A stretch of DNA of 64,000 bases, from contig NW_024751680.1 in assembly GCF_018991925.1 (NCBI RefSeq), forward strand, positions 358,501 to 422,500. The letters are read 5' to 3'. Position numbers and translations under genes: made by a program. This document shows positions 29,735 through 40,377 of the stretch, in pieces. Under the pieces are notes generated by a model that ran no database searches, was not told the origin of the DNA, and worked only from the letters and a program-made list of their open reading frames with translations. The number at the start of each line of letters is the position of its first letter. Position 1 is the stretch's first letter. The DNA is from Homarus americanus. Lineage: Eukaryota; Arthropoda; Malacostraca; Decapoda; Nephropidae.

Positions 29735-29990
29735 TATCTATGTGAGAATTTACCTGGTACCTATAAGAATTTACCTGGTACCTGTGATTATACCTGGTAC
29801 TTGTGTGAGAATTTGCCTGGTACCTGTGTATGAGTTTACCTGGTACCTGTGTATGATTTTACCTGTTACCTATGATTATACCTGGTACCTGTGTGAGAAT
29901 TTACCTGTTGTCTGTGATTATACCTGGTACCTATGAGTTTACCTGGTACCTGCGTGAAATATACCTGTGTGAAATATATTGTTTTTGCAG
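29735..29990 (-). repeat. TTTACCTGGTACCTGTG array, first block
   Basis: About 11 imperfect units of 18-26 bp around TTTACCTGGTACCTGTG. On the minus strand each unit presents CAGGTACCAGGTAAA, i.e. two CAG|GTA motifs resembling splice donors. Confidence 0.88.
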
Positions 29991-30472
29991 GTTTAATATT
30001 TAATTAACGTCATCTCCTGGAGTGTTGTGCGTATTTGTCTAACCTGTGTTCTACTACTACTGCTGAATGAGGCCCAGAAAAAACAACAAAAACATAAGCG
30101 GGTGTTTTAATTTATGCTCTGTGTAAAGAATGTTTGATGGTGTTTATTAATGTTTTATTTTTTATTGTGTTTTATTTAGGTTTTTTGATGTTTTATTGTT
30201 AGCTTTTGTTTTATTGTTTGTTTTTTATTTTGTTTTGTTTTATTGTGTTTTTTTAATGTTTTTTATTCGTTTATTGTGTTTAATGATGTTTAGTATACGA
30301 TGTTTAGTATATATATATATATTCGTTTAGTTTATAGAGGCTGATGTTAAAGTTTGCTTATATTAATGTTTGCTTTTCGTTTATTGATGTATAAAATTTG
30401 CATATCGTAATGTGCCTGCATATATTACTGATATTACCAGTGACGTTATGTTTATGTGTGTGTGTGGAGCAA
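29991..30472. other. T-rich spacer
   Basis: TTTTATTGTGTTTTATT-type imperfect repeats (30120-30290), then AT-rich sequence. No gene. Confidence 0.5.
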
Positions 30473-30640
30473 AGAAGAGTAGGAGGCATGGAGTAAGGAG
30501 GAGTAGGAGGCATGGAGTAGGGAGGAGTAGGCGGCATGGAGTAGGGAGGAGTAGGAGGCATGGAGTAGGGAGGAGTAGGAGGCATGGAGTAGGGAGGAGT
30601 AGGAGGCATGGAGTAGGAGGCATGGAGTAGGGAGGCATAG
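30473..30640. repeat. 24-bp AGGAGGCATGGAGTAGGG array
   Basis: About seven units of 24 bp containing AGGAGGCATGGAGTAGGG. Eight-residue repeats (RSRRHGVG on plus, PPTPYSM-type on minus) are open in most frames because 24 is divisible by three. Confidence 0.95.
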
Positions 30641-30744
30641 AGCGACAGGTAGAAGTTAATTGCAGGTGTTCGGGTAATTAAGAGTGTCAGGCTCGTGTCG
30701 TGTACCGAGTCATTAACCTCTGATGATGATGACCTGTTCTGTTC

Positions 30745-31045
30745 AGGTGTGAGTTTACGTGGTACCTGTGTGAGAGTTTACCTGGTACACCCTCCCTTGT
30801 ACTTATGTGTGAGTTTACTTGGTACCTGTGTGTGAGTTTACCTGGTACCTGTGTGTGAGTTTACCTGGTACCTGTGTGTGAGTTTACCTGGTACCTGTGA
30901 GAGTTTACCTGGTAGATATCTATAAGTTTTCTTAGTATCTGTGTGAAGGTTTACCTGGTTACCTCTGTGATAGTTTACCTGGTACCTTTGTGAGGTTACC
31001 TGATACCTGTGTGAATTAACCTGCTATTTACGAGTGTTTACCTGG
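30745..31045 (-). repeat. TTTACCTGGTACCTGTG array, second block
   Basis: About 11 imperfect units, same motif as 29735-29990 and about 755 bp downstream of it, now with GAGTTTACCTGGTACCTGTG spacing of about 24 bp. Confidence 0.88.
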
Positions 31046-31148
31046 CACTATGATTCTTGAAAATAACAACACAACGGTAATAATGATGATAATACTAATA
31101 ATAAATGTTGATAAAAGTCAGCATAAACGATAATAACTACTTGACAGC

Positions 31149-31232
31149 CAGACAGACAGACAGACAGACACAGCCAGACAGACAGATAGACAGACACAGC
31201 CAGACAGACAGACAGACAGACAGACAGACACA
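31149..31232. repeat. (CAGA)n microsatellite
   Basis: GACAGACAGACAGACACAGC blocks in three groups, each ending in CACAGCC or CACAGTT. Confidence 0.95.
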
Positions 31233-31920
31233 GTTGACCTTCAGTATTGTCAAGAATTATTAAACACCGTACACAATCACACTGTCCAGTTAGCGACTAT
31301 TAAAACTGCTCACTGAATTATGTGTGTGTGTGTGTGTGTGTGTGATGGTAAATACTGAGCTTGTGTATATATGTACGACCATTACGACCGTGCTAGTGAC
31401 GACCATGACGACCACCTTGTTAGTGACGACTTTGTTAGTGCTGACCAGGTGTGACGTCTGCCAGGTGTAAATTGGTTATTAATCAGGTGTGTACAGGTGA
31501 GTGTGTCGAGGGCTTAAGATATAAAGCTTTCGTTGTCTCTCTCTCTCTCTCTCATATTTTATCTTATTCTGGTATCTAAATATTTTCATCTTCACAACTA
31601 ATATCTTAATACAACTCATCATTATGCCCTTATTTACACACCTGAAGTACTCACCTGGGCGTCTCTTTTTTTTAACCTTCATCGTTAAATGTCAAGGTAA
31701 ATTATAAGTGAGGTAAGTACAGGTAAATTTAGGTGACTCGAATTACAGGTCCTATATCGCCTTGATCTCAATTAAAGTGAATGTAAAGTGTATAGTGTTT
31801 GTGAAATCAAGATCCATTGTTTACTTTAATTGTAGAGATAATTTATATAAGTGTTTTGTAAGTAAGATAAGCTTAAGTAATTTTATAAGTGTCTGAAGTA
31901 TCTTCGTATTTTCACTTAAA
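31233..31920. other. Spacer with short (GT)n and (CT)n
   Basis: GT run (31321-31344), CT run (31534-31553) and repeated GACGACCATGACGACC near 31375-31440. AT-rich to 31920. See 31655-31682 for a possible short exon. Confidence 0.4.
31655..31682 (-). other. Possible 28-nt first coding exon with consensus donor
   Basis: On the minus strand, ATG at 31682 opens MKVKKKRRP, and the ninth codon is followed by G|GTGAGTAC in a CAG|GTGAGT context (junction 31655/31654). The basic peptide resembles a nuclear localisation signal. Ratio of chance matches is high in 64 kb, and no downstream exon is identified. Confidence 0.12.
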
Positions 31921-31924
31921 TAAT

Positions 31925-32205
31925 CGCCCTCCCCCAAAGAGAAATACACCCCCTTAAGAGAAGTCACCTCCCTTAAGAGAAGTCACCCCCTCCTTAAGAG
32001 AAGTCACCCCTCCCCTAAGAGAAGTCCCCCTCCCCTTAAGAGAAGTCACCCCTCCCCTAAGAGAAACACCTCTTAAGAGAAGTCACCTCCCCCTAAGAGA
32101 GTCCCCCTCCCCCCAAGAGAAGCCACCCCTCCCTAAGAGAAGCCACCCTCCCTGAGAAGCCACCTCCCCTAAGAGGTCACCCTCCCCTAAGAGAAGTCAC
32201 CCCTC
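31925..32205. repeat. AAGAGAAGTCACCCCTCCCC minisatellite
   Basis: About 14 imperfect units of 17-21 bp based on AAGAGAAGTCACCCCTCCCC. Confidence 0.93.
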
Positions 32206-32373
32206 CTGTACTGCAAACAACCTCAGTATAGAATGACATTTCAAAACTCCGAAAGCATTGCCTGAAATTGCACGGGATACACAGCGGGCGTGTTTTAAAA
32301 TTCACATTTGCATGAATGGCGGAATTTTGATGGAAAAAGAGCTGAGGAAAGTTGATGTGCCTTGTATATTGTG

Positions 32374-32441
32374 GACACACACACACACACACACACAGAG
32401 CAGGGTGTAGCTAAGAGGCTCATGTGTGAAGGGGTTACTGG

Positions 32442-32504
<63 letters not shown>

Positions 32505-32654
32505 ATGCTTTGTCGTGTCTAATGCTTCTGTTGGTGGAATAATTTATTACTTCTGCTACTTAATATTACAACAACAACAACTACTACTACTACTACCACT
32601 ACTACTACCACTACCACCACTACCTATACTATTGCTACTATTATTATTATTACT

Positions 32655-32708
<54 letters not shown>
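32374..32708. repeat. (CA)n, (GT)n and (ACT)/(ATC)n microsatellites
   Basis: CA run (32374-32396), GT run (32444-32502), ACTACTACC repeats (32578-32635) and about 16 ATC units (32655-32707). Confidence 0.96.
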
Positions 32709-33403
32709 GGTTTTGTTATAGATGGCATTATAAATATAGAACTGTTATTTACCGCCATTATCACAGTAGTGTTGAGTGGACTGTCTCTCGGTGTATGAGG
32801 GAGTCGTCACCGGTACGGCATGTGTTAACCTTATTAATTAAGAACAGGTGTTGTGTCGTATCGAGTGGCCAAGCGAGTGAATAACAGTAAGTGTTAGTGG
32901 TGGCAATATTTACACGCTGTCCCCGGTGAAAATAACGCCCAGTCTGTTTATATACACACACACACACACACCACTTGGATGGCCTCATGTTAAAGTTTTC
33001 CTTCATCTGCTTGACAAATATTAGTGTTGTCTGATATTTATAGAACACAGACTGTATATATATAGTTACATGTACTGTATACGCATTATATACGCTTTTT
33101 TATATTACCCCCTCCCTCCCCCCCCCTCCCCTCCCCTCTTTACCCCCACCGTCCAGGGAAGAGGTGTGGTGATGCTCGCTTCTGTTAGCTTGTGCGTGGC
33201 GTCTGTCCGTTTATCTGTCTGTCTCCGTCCGGGAGTTGTCATCATGATACTCTGAACAATTAGTGAGGGACCTTGAACCAAACTAGGTGTGTGGGTGTTT
33301 GACGACAAGAACAATGGCTGGATTAGTTATCAGCGCTGTGTGTCGTCAGTGTACAGAGTTATGGCCTTTTTGTGGAGCTGCTCCTCTTATATATTGGCTT
33401 TTA
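32709..33403. other. Spacer, no gene seen
   Basis: Mostly unique sequence with a short CA run (32954-32971) and a CCCTCC stretch (33108-33140). No supported gene. Confidence 0.4.
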
Positions 33404-33970
33404 GTGGTGTCAGAGGAAGCTGGTGATGGTGGCAGTGGTGTCGAGGAAGCTGGTGATGGTGGCAGTGGTGCCAGAGGAAGCTGATGATGGTGGCAGTGGT
33501 GTCAGAGGAAGCTGATGATGGTGGCAGTGGTGTCAGAGGAAGCTGATACTGGTGGCAGGGTGTCAGAGGAAACTGGGTGATGGTGGAAGTGGTGTTAGAG
33601 GAAACTGGTGATGGTGGCAGGGAAGTCAGAGGAAGCTGATGACAGGTGGCAGTGGTGTCAGAGGAAGTTGGTGATGGTGGCAGTGGTGTCAGAGGAAGCT
33701 GATACTGGTGGTGGTGTCAGAGGAAACTGGTGATGGTGGAAGTGGTGTTAGAGGAAACTGGTGATGGTGGCAGTGGTGTCAGAGGAAGCTGGTGATGGTG
33801 GCAGTGGTGTCAGAGGAAACTGGTTATGGTGGCAGTGGTGTCAGAGGAAGCTGATACTGGTGGAAGTGGTGTCAGAGGAAATTGGTGATGGTGGCAGTGG
33901 TGTCAGAGGAAACTGGTTATGGTGGCAGTGGTGTCAGAGGAAATTGGTGATGGTGGCAGTAGTGTCAAAG
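33404..33970. repeat. 31-bp array containing AGAGGAAGCTGGTGATGGTG
   Basis: About 18 copies of a 31-bp unit: AGAGGAAGCTGGTGATGGTG followed by GCAGTGGTGTC. The plus frame rotates each unit (VSEEAGDGG, RGNWLWWQ, CQRKL), showing that the 174-codon frame is an artefact. Confidence 0.95.
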
Positions 33971-33974
33971 AAGA

Positions 33975-34260
33975 AACTCCCTATGCCTCCTCCCTCTCCT
34001 CTTTCCCTCTCCCTTCCTCTCACACCTCTCCCCTTTCCTCTTTCTCCCTTCTGTTTCCTATTCTCCTTTTCCACACCCCTCTCCTCTACACTGTGTTTCC
34101 CCCACATCCTCTCTCTCCAGCACTTCCCTCCCCCACACCCCTCCCTCCTCCTCCCCTCACCCCACACCCTCCTCCCCACCCTCCTCCCCCACGTCCTCCC
34201 TCCCCCCACCCCTCCCTCCCCCCGCCCTCCCCTCCCCCACGCCCTCCCTCGCTCACCCCG
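33975..34260. repeat. CCCTCC/CCACCCC pyrimidine tract
   Basis: Nearly G-free C/T/A sequence with imperfect CCCCACACCCCTCC motifs. Confidence 0.8.
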
Positions 34261-34985
34261 ACCAAGTTTTATCCGTAAGCGATAGAGGAAATCGTTAGGC
34301 GATACCACAGTAAAACGGCGACGGCGGAAGAACCGGTGTTGGCGATATTGCGTTTAGAGTTCCGGTAGCCGTAAGTGGTGGCCGTCGATACTTGAAGGTG
34401 GGGTTAGCGGTGGGGGGGGGGTGGTTGGGGTACTGATGGTATTAGTAGGGGGAGTTAGGGGAGAAGTTGTGGTGGTGATGGGGGAAGTGATGGTGGTGAG
34501 GCTTGATGGTGGTGGTGGGCATTGGTTTGGTGTTGAGTGCTAGATGTGTGTGTAATAATGAACGGTGTACTGTATTGTGATAAAGAACAGAGATGACATG
34601 ACTTAACTGCGGGTCAGTTGACAAAAGCTTTCAGTACAAAAAGAGGAGGAGACGTGGGGTGGACATTATACTACTTGCTGCAGGGTGACTGGCTTGTCTT
34701 GTAGGCCTGATGCAACTGTGGTGTCAGACAGCTGCACATGGGAAGGATCCGTTCCACGATGGCCGGAAGGGAGGATGGTGTAGTAGTTCTGTCCCCACAC
34801 TGGTAGATGGAGACCATGGAGATCACACGGAGCTGAGAGGGCCAGTGTACCGAGTGACACTGACGTACAGGGATCCATTGTTACATGTTGTTTAGCTGGG
34901 CTTTTCCTATGATGTTAGACCTCGCTTTTATGGGGAAGCGGGCCGACTTGTTGACCCCCAGGCAGCTCAGTACAGAGCGCCAAAA
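34261..34985. other. Spacer
   Basis: GGTGGTGG-rich at 34400-34525, then unique sequence in which both strands carry open frames of 60-70 codons at 34666-34895. They match nothing I know. They may be part of the LINE that follows, but I cannot show it. Confidence 0.3.
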
Positions 34986-35002
34986 GGAAACGTTTTGCTC
35001 CA

Positions 35003-36004
35003 TTGCAGAAGACGATCATGTGTGTATGTGTGTACGCAGATGCGTATGCACATTTTGGCCTTGAGGTGAACGTACGTAAGACTCAGATTCTCTTTGAGCC
35101 TGCCCCCGGTTCAGCCACACCTCCACCATCCATCCAGCTTAACGGTACTACCCTCTCTCATGTTGCCCACTTTCGGTATCTCAGCTCTCACCTGTCCACC
35201 ACCGCGGACGTCGACGAAGAGGTTCGACATCGGATCAGAGGTGCATTTCAAGCCTTTGGCAGACCTCGTACCCGTGTCTTCAGCTGTAGGGAGCAGAAAT
35301 TATCTACAAAGTTGCACGTATATCGATCAGTGGTCTTCCTCACCCTACTGTATGGGAGCGAGACATGGGTCACATACAGGAGGCACCTCAAAGTACTTGA
35401 AAACTTTCACCAATGTGGTCTACGTTCCACCCTCCGAGTTCGCTGGGAAGAAAAGAAAACAAATGCCAGTATTCTCGCCGATACCAACTGTAGGAGCATC
35501 GAGACTACCATTATCCATGAACAACTACGTTGAACTGGCCATGTTACCCGCATGGACGATAGTAGACTGCCAAAGTAGCTACTTTACAGTCATCTAACGA
35601 ATAGTAAACGTAACGCTGGCTGGCAACTGAAAAGGTATAAGGATAGTCTTGAGACAAACCTGAAAACGTTCCAAGTCGACCCCCCCCCCAACACCTGGGA
35701 GACGATTACTCTACACTGTAACGTTTGGCGGAGCACCACACGAGAAGGTGTCAGTACTAACCCGACTTAAGTACCAAGGCAGACAAGTGCCAGCGCCGGA
35801 AAGACGTTACCGCCGCCCCTCCCACACTAGATGTAGCCCTCCACACGTTCAACATCTGTGGATGGCCCTACTGCTGGTCCCGTATCGGTGTCTCGAGTCA
35901 CCTCACAGTTTACCAAGTAAGGTGACGTCACTAAAACTCATATTATTGTCATAGCTGTTGATCGTCATCCTCGATTCCTTGTGAGAGCAAAGTAGTAGTA
36001 GTAG
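35003..36004 (+). mobile_element. RTE-like LINE remnant, reverse transcriptase C-terminal half
   Basis: The frame 35003-35533 (176 codons) contains landmarks of the region after the LINE catalytic centre: AHFGLEVNVRKTQILFEPAP, then LNGTTLSHVAHFRYLSSHLS, and LLYGSETW at about 35346. A TGA stops it in a conserved block; the same frame continues as TGHVTRMDDSRLPK to another stop, and later pieces are shifted. Polymerase motifs are missing, so the copy is 5'-truncated. It ends in a TAG trinucleotide tail (35992-36004), as seen in non-LTR elements with short-repeat tails. RTE-like is my best clade guess; it is not CR1 as at 19.7 kb. Confidence 0.85.
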
Positions 36005-36910
36005 TGTGTGCGTGTACCCTTAACCCCTTATAGGACGATGGTAACACTTGGTGGATCGTAGTTTCAGATTATCGTTCTTAATATGTTTTATCTTTAAAAA
36101 TAAATCCTCAAAGGGTTAAGCACCAGTATCAACAGTATGAGACAGACAGACAGTCATATAAGCTGATGGAGCTGTCATTTGAAACATTATCCTTGAGCCA
36201 TGAGAGATCGGCATTATCCAGCGGCTGGTAACCATCTGAACAACACGTGGGCTGTAACCTGGCTGGATTTTACAACAGTGTTTCGGCAGCAGACGTCATC
36301 CCCGTTCACCATACACTCCCCTCACTTCTTCACTCAACCTCCACTCTCATTTTCCTCCTTCCCTTGTTCTTTTTCTTCTTATCTTCCTCCTCTTCGTCCT
36401 CCTCCCCCTCTTCACTAATCAACCCCCCTCCCCCTCTTCTTGGCCCAGATACCCTCGAGTCTCCTGCACCTCCTACTCCCCCTTCCACCAGGAGCCTTTG
36501 ATGTAAGGACTCAGATGGAGTCTAATCCTCGTACAATAATCACGCCCGTCCTGTGTTACCTCTCCTTGGTTTACCCTGGCTGATTGGCCGATCGTGGACC
36601 TGTTCTACGAGAGAGAGAGAGAGAGAGAGAGAGTGAGTGGGGGGGGGGTGGTTAAAAGTAGAAATCATTGACGAGGTGGGGACGGGCGATATGTAACGGA
36701 GGTTTGCATAAAGAAGTGAAGGTAGGAATGGTTAGGATGGTCGTGAATATGGGAATAGATGGGAATGGGAATAACGGGTGAGGGGAGAGTGTTATGGTTG
36801 TACAGGGGGTGATGGGTTAATGTGGATATGTATGACGGTGGTGAGAATAGTTGGAAGAAGGAATGAATGAAGACGTATTTAGCTGAGGCAGAATCTGGTG
36901 GTGATGGGGT
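36005..36910. other. Spacer
   Basis: Contains CCTTATAGGACGATGG / CTCAAAGGGTTAAG near 36025-36115, which resembles the 22-bp family weakly. Pyrimidine-rich at 36310-36435, GA run at 36610-36633. No gene. Confidence 0.35.
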
Positions 36911-36914
36911 AAGA

Positions 36915-37290
36915 GGGGAGTGGTGGTGGTGGTGGTAATAGTAGTGGTAATAGTAGTGGTTGGTGTGGTATTGGTTAGTGATGGTAATAGTAGTGATGAT
37001 GGTAGTGGTGGTAGTGGTAGTACTCATGGTGGTAGTAGTGATGATGGTAGTAGTAATGATGGTAGTGGTGGTGGTAGTAGTAGTCATGGTGGTAGTAGTG
37101 ATGATGGTAGTAGTGATGATGGTAGTCGTAATGATGGTAGTGGTGGTGGTAGTAGTGATGGTGGTAGTCGTAATGATGGTAGTGGTGGTGGGGTGGTAGT
37201 GATGATGGTAGTGGTGGTAGTGGTAGTACTCATGGTGGTAGTAGTGATGATGGTAGTAGTAATGATGGTAGTGGTGGTGGTAGTGAGAGA
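36915..37290. repeat. GGTAGTGGTGATGATGGTAG trinucleotide-rich repeat
   Basis: Irregular GGTAGT, GATGAT and AATGATGGTAG units with larger internal duplications. Val/Met and Gly/Ser frames are artefacts. Confidence 0.93.
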
Positions 37291-37344
37291 TGAGAGGAGA
37301 TCACTGAGGATGTTGTTTCTTGTTGCTGTTAGCTGCCCAGATGC

Positions 37345-37452
37345 TGCTAGTCTCTCTCTCTCCCATACATCTCCTCCTCCATATACCTCTCCATACACCT
37401 CTCCTCCCTCCCTGAATACACCTCTCCTCCCTCCCTCCATACACCTCCCTAA
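37345..37452. repeat. CCTCCCTCCATACACCTC minisatellite, short left block
   Basis: Four to five copies of CCATACACCTCTCCTCCC-type sequence, the same motif as the large array at 38650-40060 on the other side of the LINE copy. Confidence 0.8.
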
Positions 37453-37506
37453 AGATTAACTATATAAAGCATTTATCTCCACACACTGCCAAAGTGAGAG
37501 CTCTGA

Positions 37507-38643
37507 ACACACACACACACTCTACAGACTGATGATAATATCACACAGACCATCTACACTGATGGCTCTCTTAACACCGCCTGTGGGAGGGCTGGAAGTG
37601 CTATCGATAATGCAATTGAAAGGAGTAGAGTAAACAACTGGTCATCCACTCTACAAACTGATTTATTTGTCATACTCACAGCTATTAAATTTATTGAAAC
37701 CGCTGTGACTGACAGTCTCATCATCACTGACTCGCTATTCTCACCACTTGCCCTTGGCACCCTCGACTCAGGTTGTCACGCTCTTGTCTCTGAAGCCAGA
37801 CACATACCTGTATATGCGTACCTTGTTGACCGGGGTGTCAAGATCAAACTGTTGTGGATCCCCTCTCACATAGGCCTCATAAAACATGACAGAATTGATG
37901 CCCTCACCAAACTCGCGTCTGACAAAGGCACTGTTGAATACAATCTGGGTCTGTCAAATAAACCCTTAAAACTGTAATTAGGAAGGAACTTATTGATGAA
38001 TTTGACGCAAGTAGACAAGTGCAAACAGGTACTAGTCGATCCATTGTTTACCAGGATAAGATGTGTCAAATGTATATGGAGCAAGTAACAAGATCACGAG
38101 ATTACAAGATGTTGTAACCGCTAGACTAAGCTTAGGATATAAGTACCTCAAGCAGATGTAAACAAGACTAAATGTAAAGTGTGTGGCCAGATATGGCCAC
38201 ACACTTGAACACTACGTCCTCGACTGTGTGAAGATAGAACCTTTAGGGACAGGTCCGTTCACTGTATGTGAAATGGCACAACACTTCATCTCTAATGGCA
38301 AGATAGCCGACATATTAAGATTGTTTTTGCGCTATATCAGTTCCTATATAGAACCAAACACACAATGTGCTTGAAACACTCTCACGCAAATGTGAATGAC
38401 AAAGTGTGGGGCCAGACATACTGCCTCACACGCCTGTACTCACGCAGTTACCAATAAGTTACTATGTATAGAACTAAACAAAGAATTTATTTGAAATACT
38501 GCGTAACATTCATTGCCATAATATCCTGACCACGAGGGTTAGTTATACAGATCCTGTGAACTCTTCTGTAATCCTTTTGTTACTGCTCACAGGATGAGTA
38601 GTATGGGGTGCACACAACCAGCCTCTAAGTTGGAAAATAATAA
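37507..38643 (+). mobile_element. RNase H-bearing LINE remnant (copy 2, best preserved)
   Basis: An open frame 37507-37977 carries an RNase H domain: YTDGS (37555-37569), ITDS (about 37723), LLWIPSHIG (about 37852) and HDRIDALTKLA. The Glu expected of the second catalytic position (AEL in copy 3) reads TDL here. Frameshifted downstream pieces give IRKELIDEF, TARLSLGYKYL and a split zinc finger: CKVCG (38173) in one frame, HTLEHYVLDC (about 38198) in the next. RNase H plus a C-terminal CCHC finger is typical of I-group LINEs. The 3' end reads GGGGTGCACAC and ends in AATAATAAA at about 38643. It lacks the reverse transcriptase (5'-truncated). Confidence 0.88.
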
Positions 38644-38649
38644 AATCAA

Positions 38650-40060
38650 TCCTCATCCTCCACACACCCCCTCCCTCCCCCACACACCTCCTCTCCCTCC
38701 TCCATACATCCCCCTCCTCCTCCATACATCCCCCTCCCTCCTCCATACATCCCTCCTCCTACACCCCCCCTCCCTCCTCCATACATCCCCCTCCTTCCTC
38801 CATACACCCCTCCTTCCTCCATACACCCCCTCCTTCCTCCACACACCCTCCCACCTCCATACATCCCCCTCCCTCCTCCATACACCCTCCCACCTCCATA
38901 CACCCCCCCCTCCTCCTCCACACCCCCCCTCCCTCCTCCATACATCCCCCCTCCCTCCATCATCCCTCCATACACCCCCTCCCTCCTCCATACATCCCCT
39001 CCTTCCTCCATACACCCCCTCCTTCCTCCATACACCCTCCCACCTCCATACATCCCTCCTCCCCTCCACACCTCCCACCTCCATATCCCCCTCCCACCTC
39101 CATACACCCCTTCCTCCTCCATACACCCCCTCCTCCATACACCGCCCTCCCTCCTCCATACATCCCTCCCCCTCCATACACATCCCCCCTCCATACACCC
39201 CTCCCACCCACCCCCTCCACCTCCATCACATCCCCCCCCCTCCTCCTCCACACCCCCTCCCACCTCCAGCATCCCCCTCCCTCCTCCATACACCCCCTCC
39301 CACCTCCATACACCCCCCTCCCTCCTCCATACATCTCCCTCCCTCCTCCATACATCCCCCTCCCCTCCATACACCCCCTCCCTCCATACACCCCCTCCCT
39401 CCTCCATACATCCTCTTCCTCCATACACCTCCCACCCATACATCCCCCTCTCCTCCATACACCCCCTCCCTCCTCCACATCCCCCTCCCTCCTCCATACA
39501 TCCCCCTCCCTCCTCCACACACCCTCCCTCCTCCATACACCCCCTCCCCTCCTCCACACCCCTCCCCCACACACCCCCTCCCCCACACACCCCTCCCCAT
39601 ACACCCTCCCCCCCACACCCCCCCCATACACCCTCCCCCATACACCCTCCCCCACACACCCTCCCCATCCACCCCCCCCCCCATACACCCTCCCCCCATA
39701 CACCCCCCATACACCCCCCCTCCCCCCCCATACACCCCTCCCCCCCCACACCCCTCCCCCATACACCCCCCCCCCACACCCCCCCATACACCCCCTCCCC
39801 CCCCACCTCTCCCCACACCCCCTCCTCCATACACCCTCCCCCACACCCTCCATACACCCCCCTCCCCATACACCCCCTCCCCCCCCCCATACACCCTCCC
39901 CCACACCCCCCCACACCTCCCCACACCCCCCCCATACCCTCCCCCACACACCTCCCCCACACACCCCCTCCCCCCATACACCCTCCCCCCATACACTCCC
40001 TCCCCCCCCATACACTCCCCCCATACACTCCCTCCCCCATACACCTCCCCCCCTCCTTAC
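38650..40060. repeat. 1.4-kb C-rich CCTCCATACACC minisatellite, almost G-free
   Basis: About 70-80 imperfect units of CCTCCCTCCTCCATACACCC, becoming CCCCCCATACACC to the right. On the plus strand I see one G (39269) in about 1.4 kb. Frames up to 537 codons (Pro/His/Ser plus, Gly/Glu/Trp minus) are artefacts. The complementary strand is G-rich with many GGAGG and GGGGGG runs. Confidence 0.96.
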
Positions 40061-40140
40061 AGTAGCCAGAATCAGAGACATTCCTTGTGGTGTAACAGAA
40101 GACGCCGCCTTCACCAGGGTGTTTGTGGAAGAGGAAACCT
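40061..40140. other. Short unique segment with plausible coding frames
   Basis: Directly after the array, CTCCTTACAG could act as an acceptor at 40070. Plus frame reads VARIRDIPCGVTEDAAFTRV and stops at 40139-40141. The minus frame reads MSHEDQVSSSTNTLVKAASS from 40156. Both have ordinary protein composition; I recognise neither and cannot choose. Confidence 0.18.
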
Positions 40141-40377
40141 GATCTTCATGACTCAAGAAACACCGGTTCGAGACCTCCTCTGGCCTCTACATAGGGTGTG
40201 TGTGTAATCCCTCTATTTTTCTCTTATCTCTTCCCTTCTCTCTCCCTCTCCTCTCCAACACACTTAGGCAGCTGAAGTGTCAATATTTTTTCTTAACAAA
40301 GGTTGGACTCCTGCGTCCCGAGTTACTAGTACTAAGTTCTTTATACCTCTACGAGTACTGTAGTTTTGTAGGCACTT
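40141..40377. other. Spacer
   Basis: Unique sequence. GGTTCGAGACC at 40161 resembles a B-box, but no tRNA structure is found. Confidence 0.3.

Noticed and set aside
31140..31232. CRISPR-like spacing of CAGACAGACAGACAG blocks
   Set aside because: Simple (CAGA)n microsatellite with short interruptions; no spacers and a eukaryotic context. The other regular arrays (28413-28840, 51205-52475) likewise lack unique spacers.
40155..40180. tRNA B-box GGTTCGAGACC
   Set aside because: No A-box at a suitable distance upstream and no cloverleaf.
38594..40207. Open frames of 537 codons (plus) and 464, 398, 272 codons (minus)
   Set aside because: All are products of the C-rich CCTCCATACACC array; lack of G removes most stop codons on one strand and lack of C biases the other.
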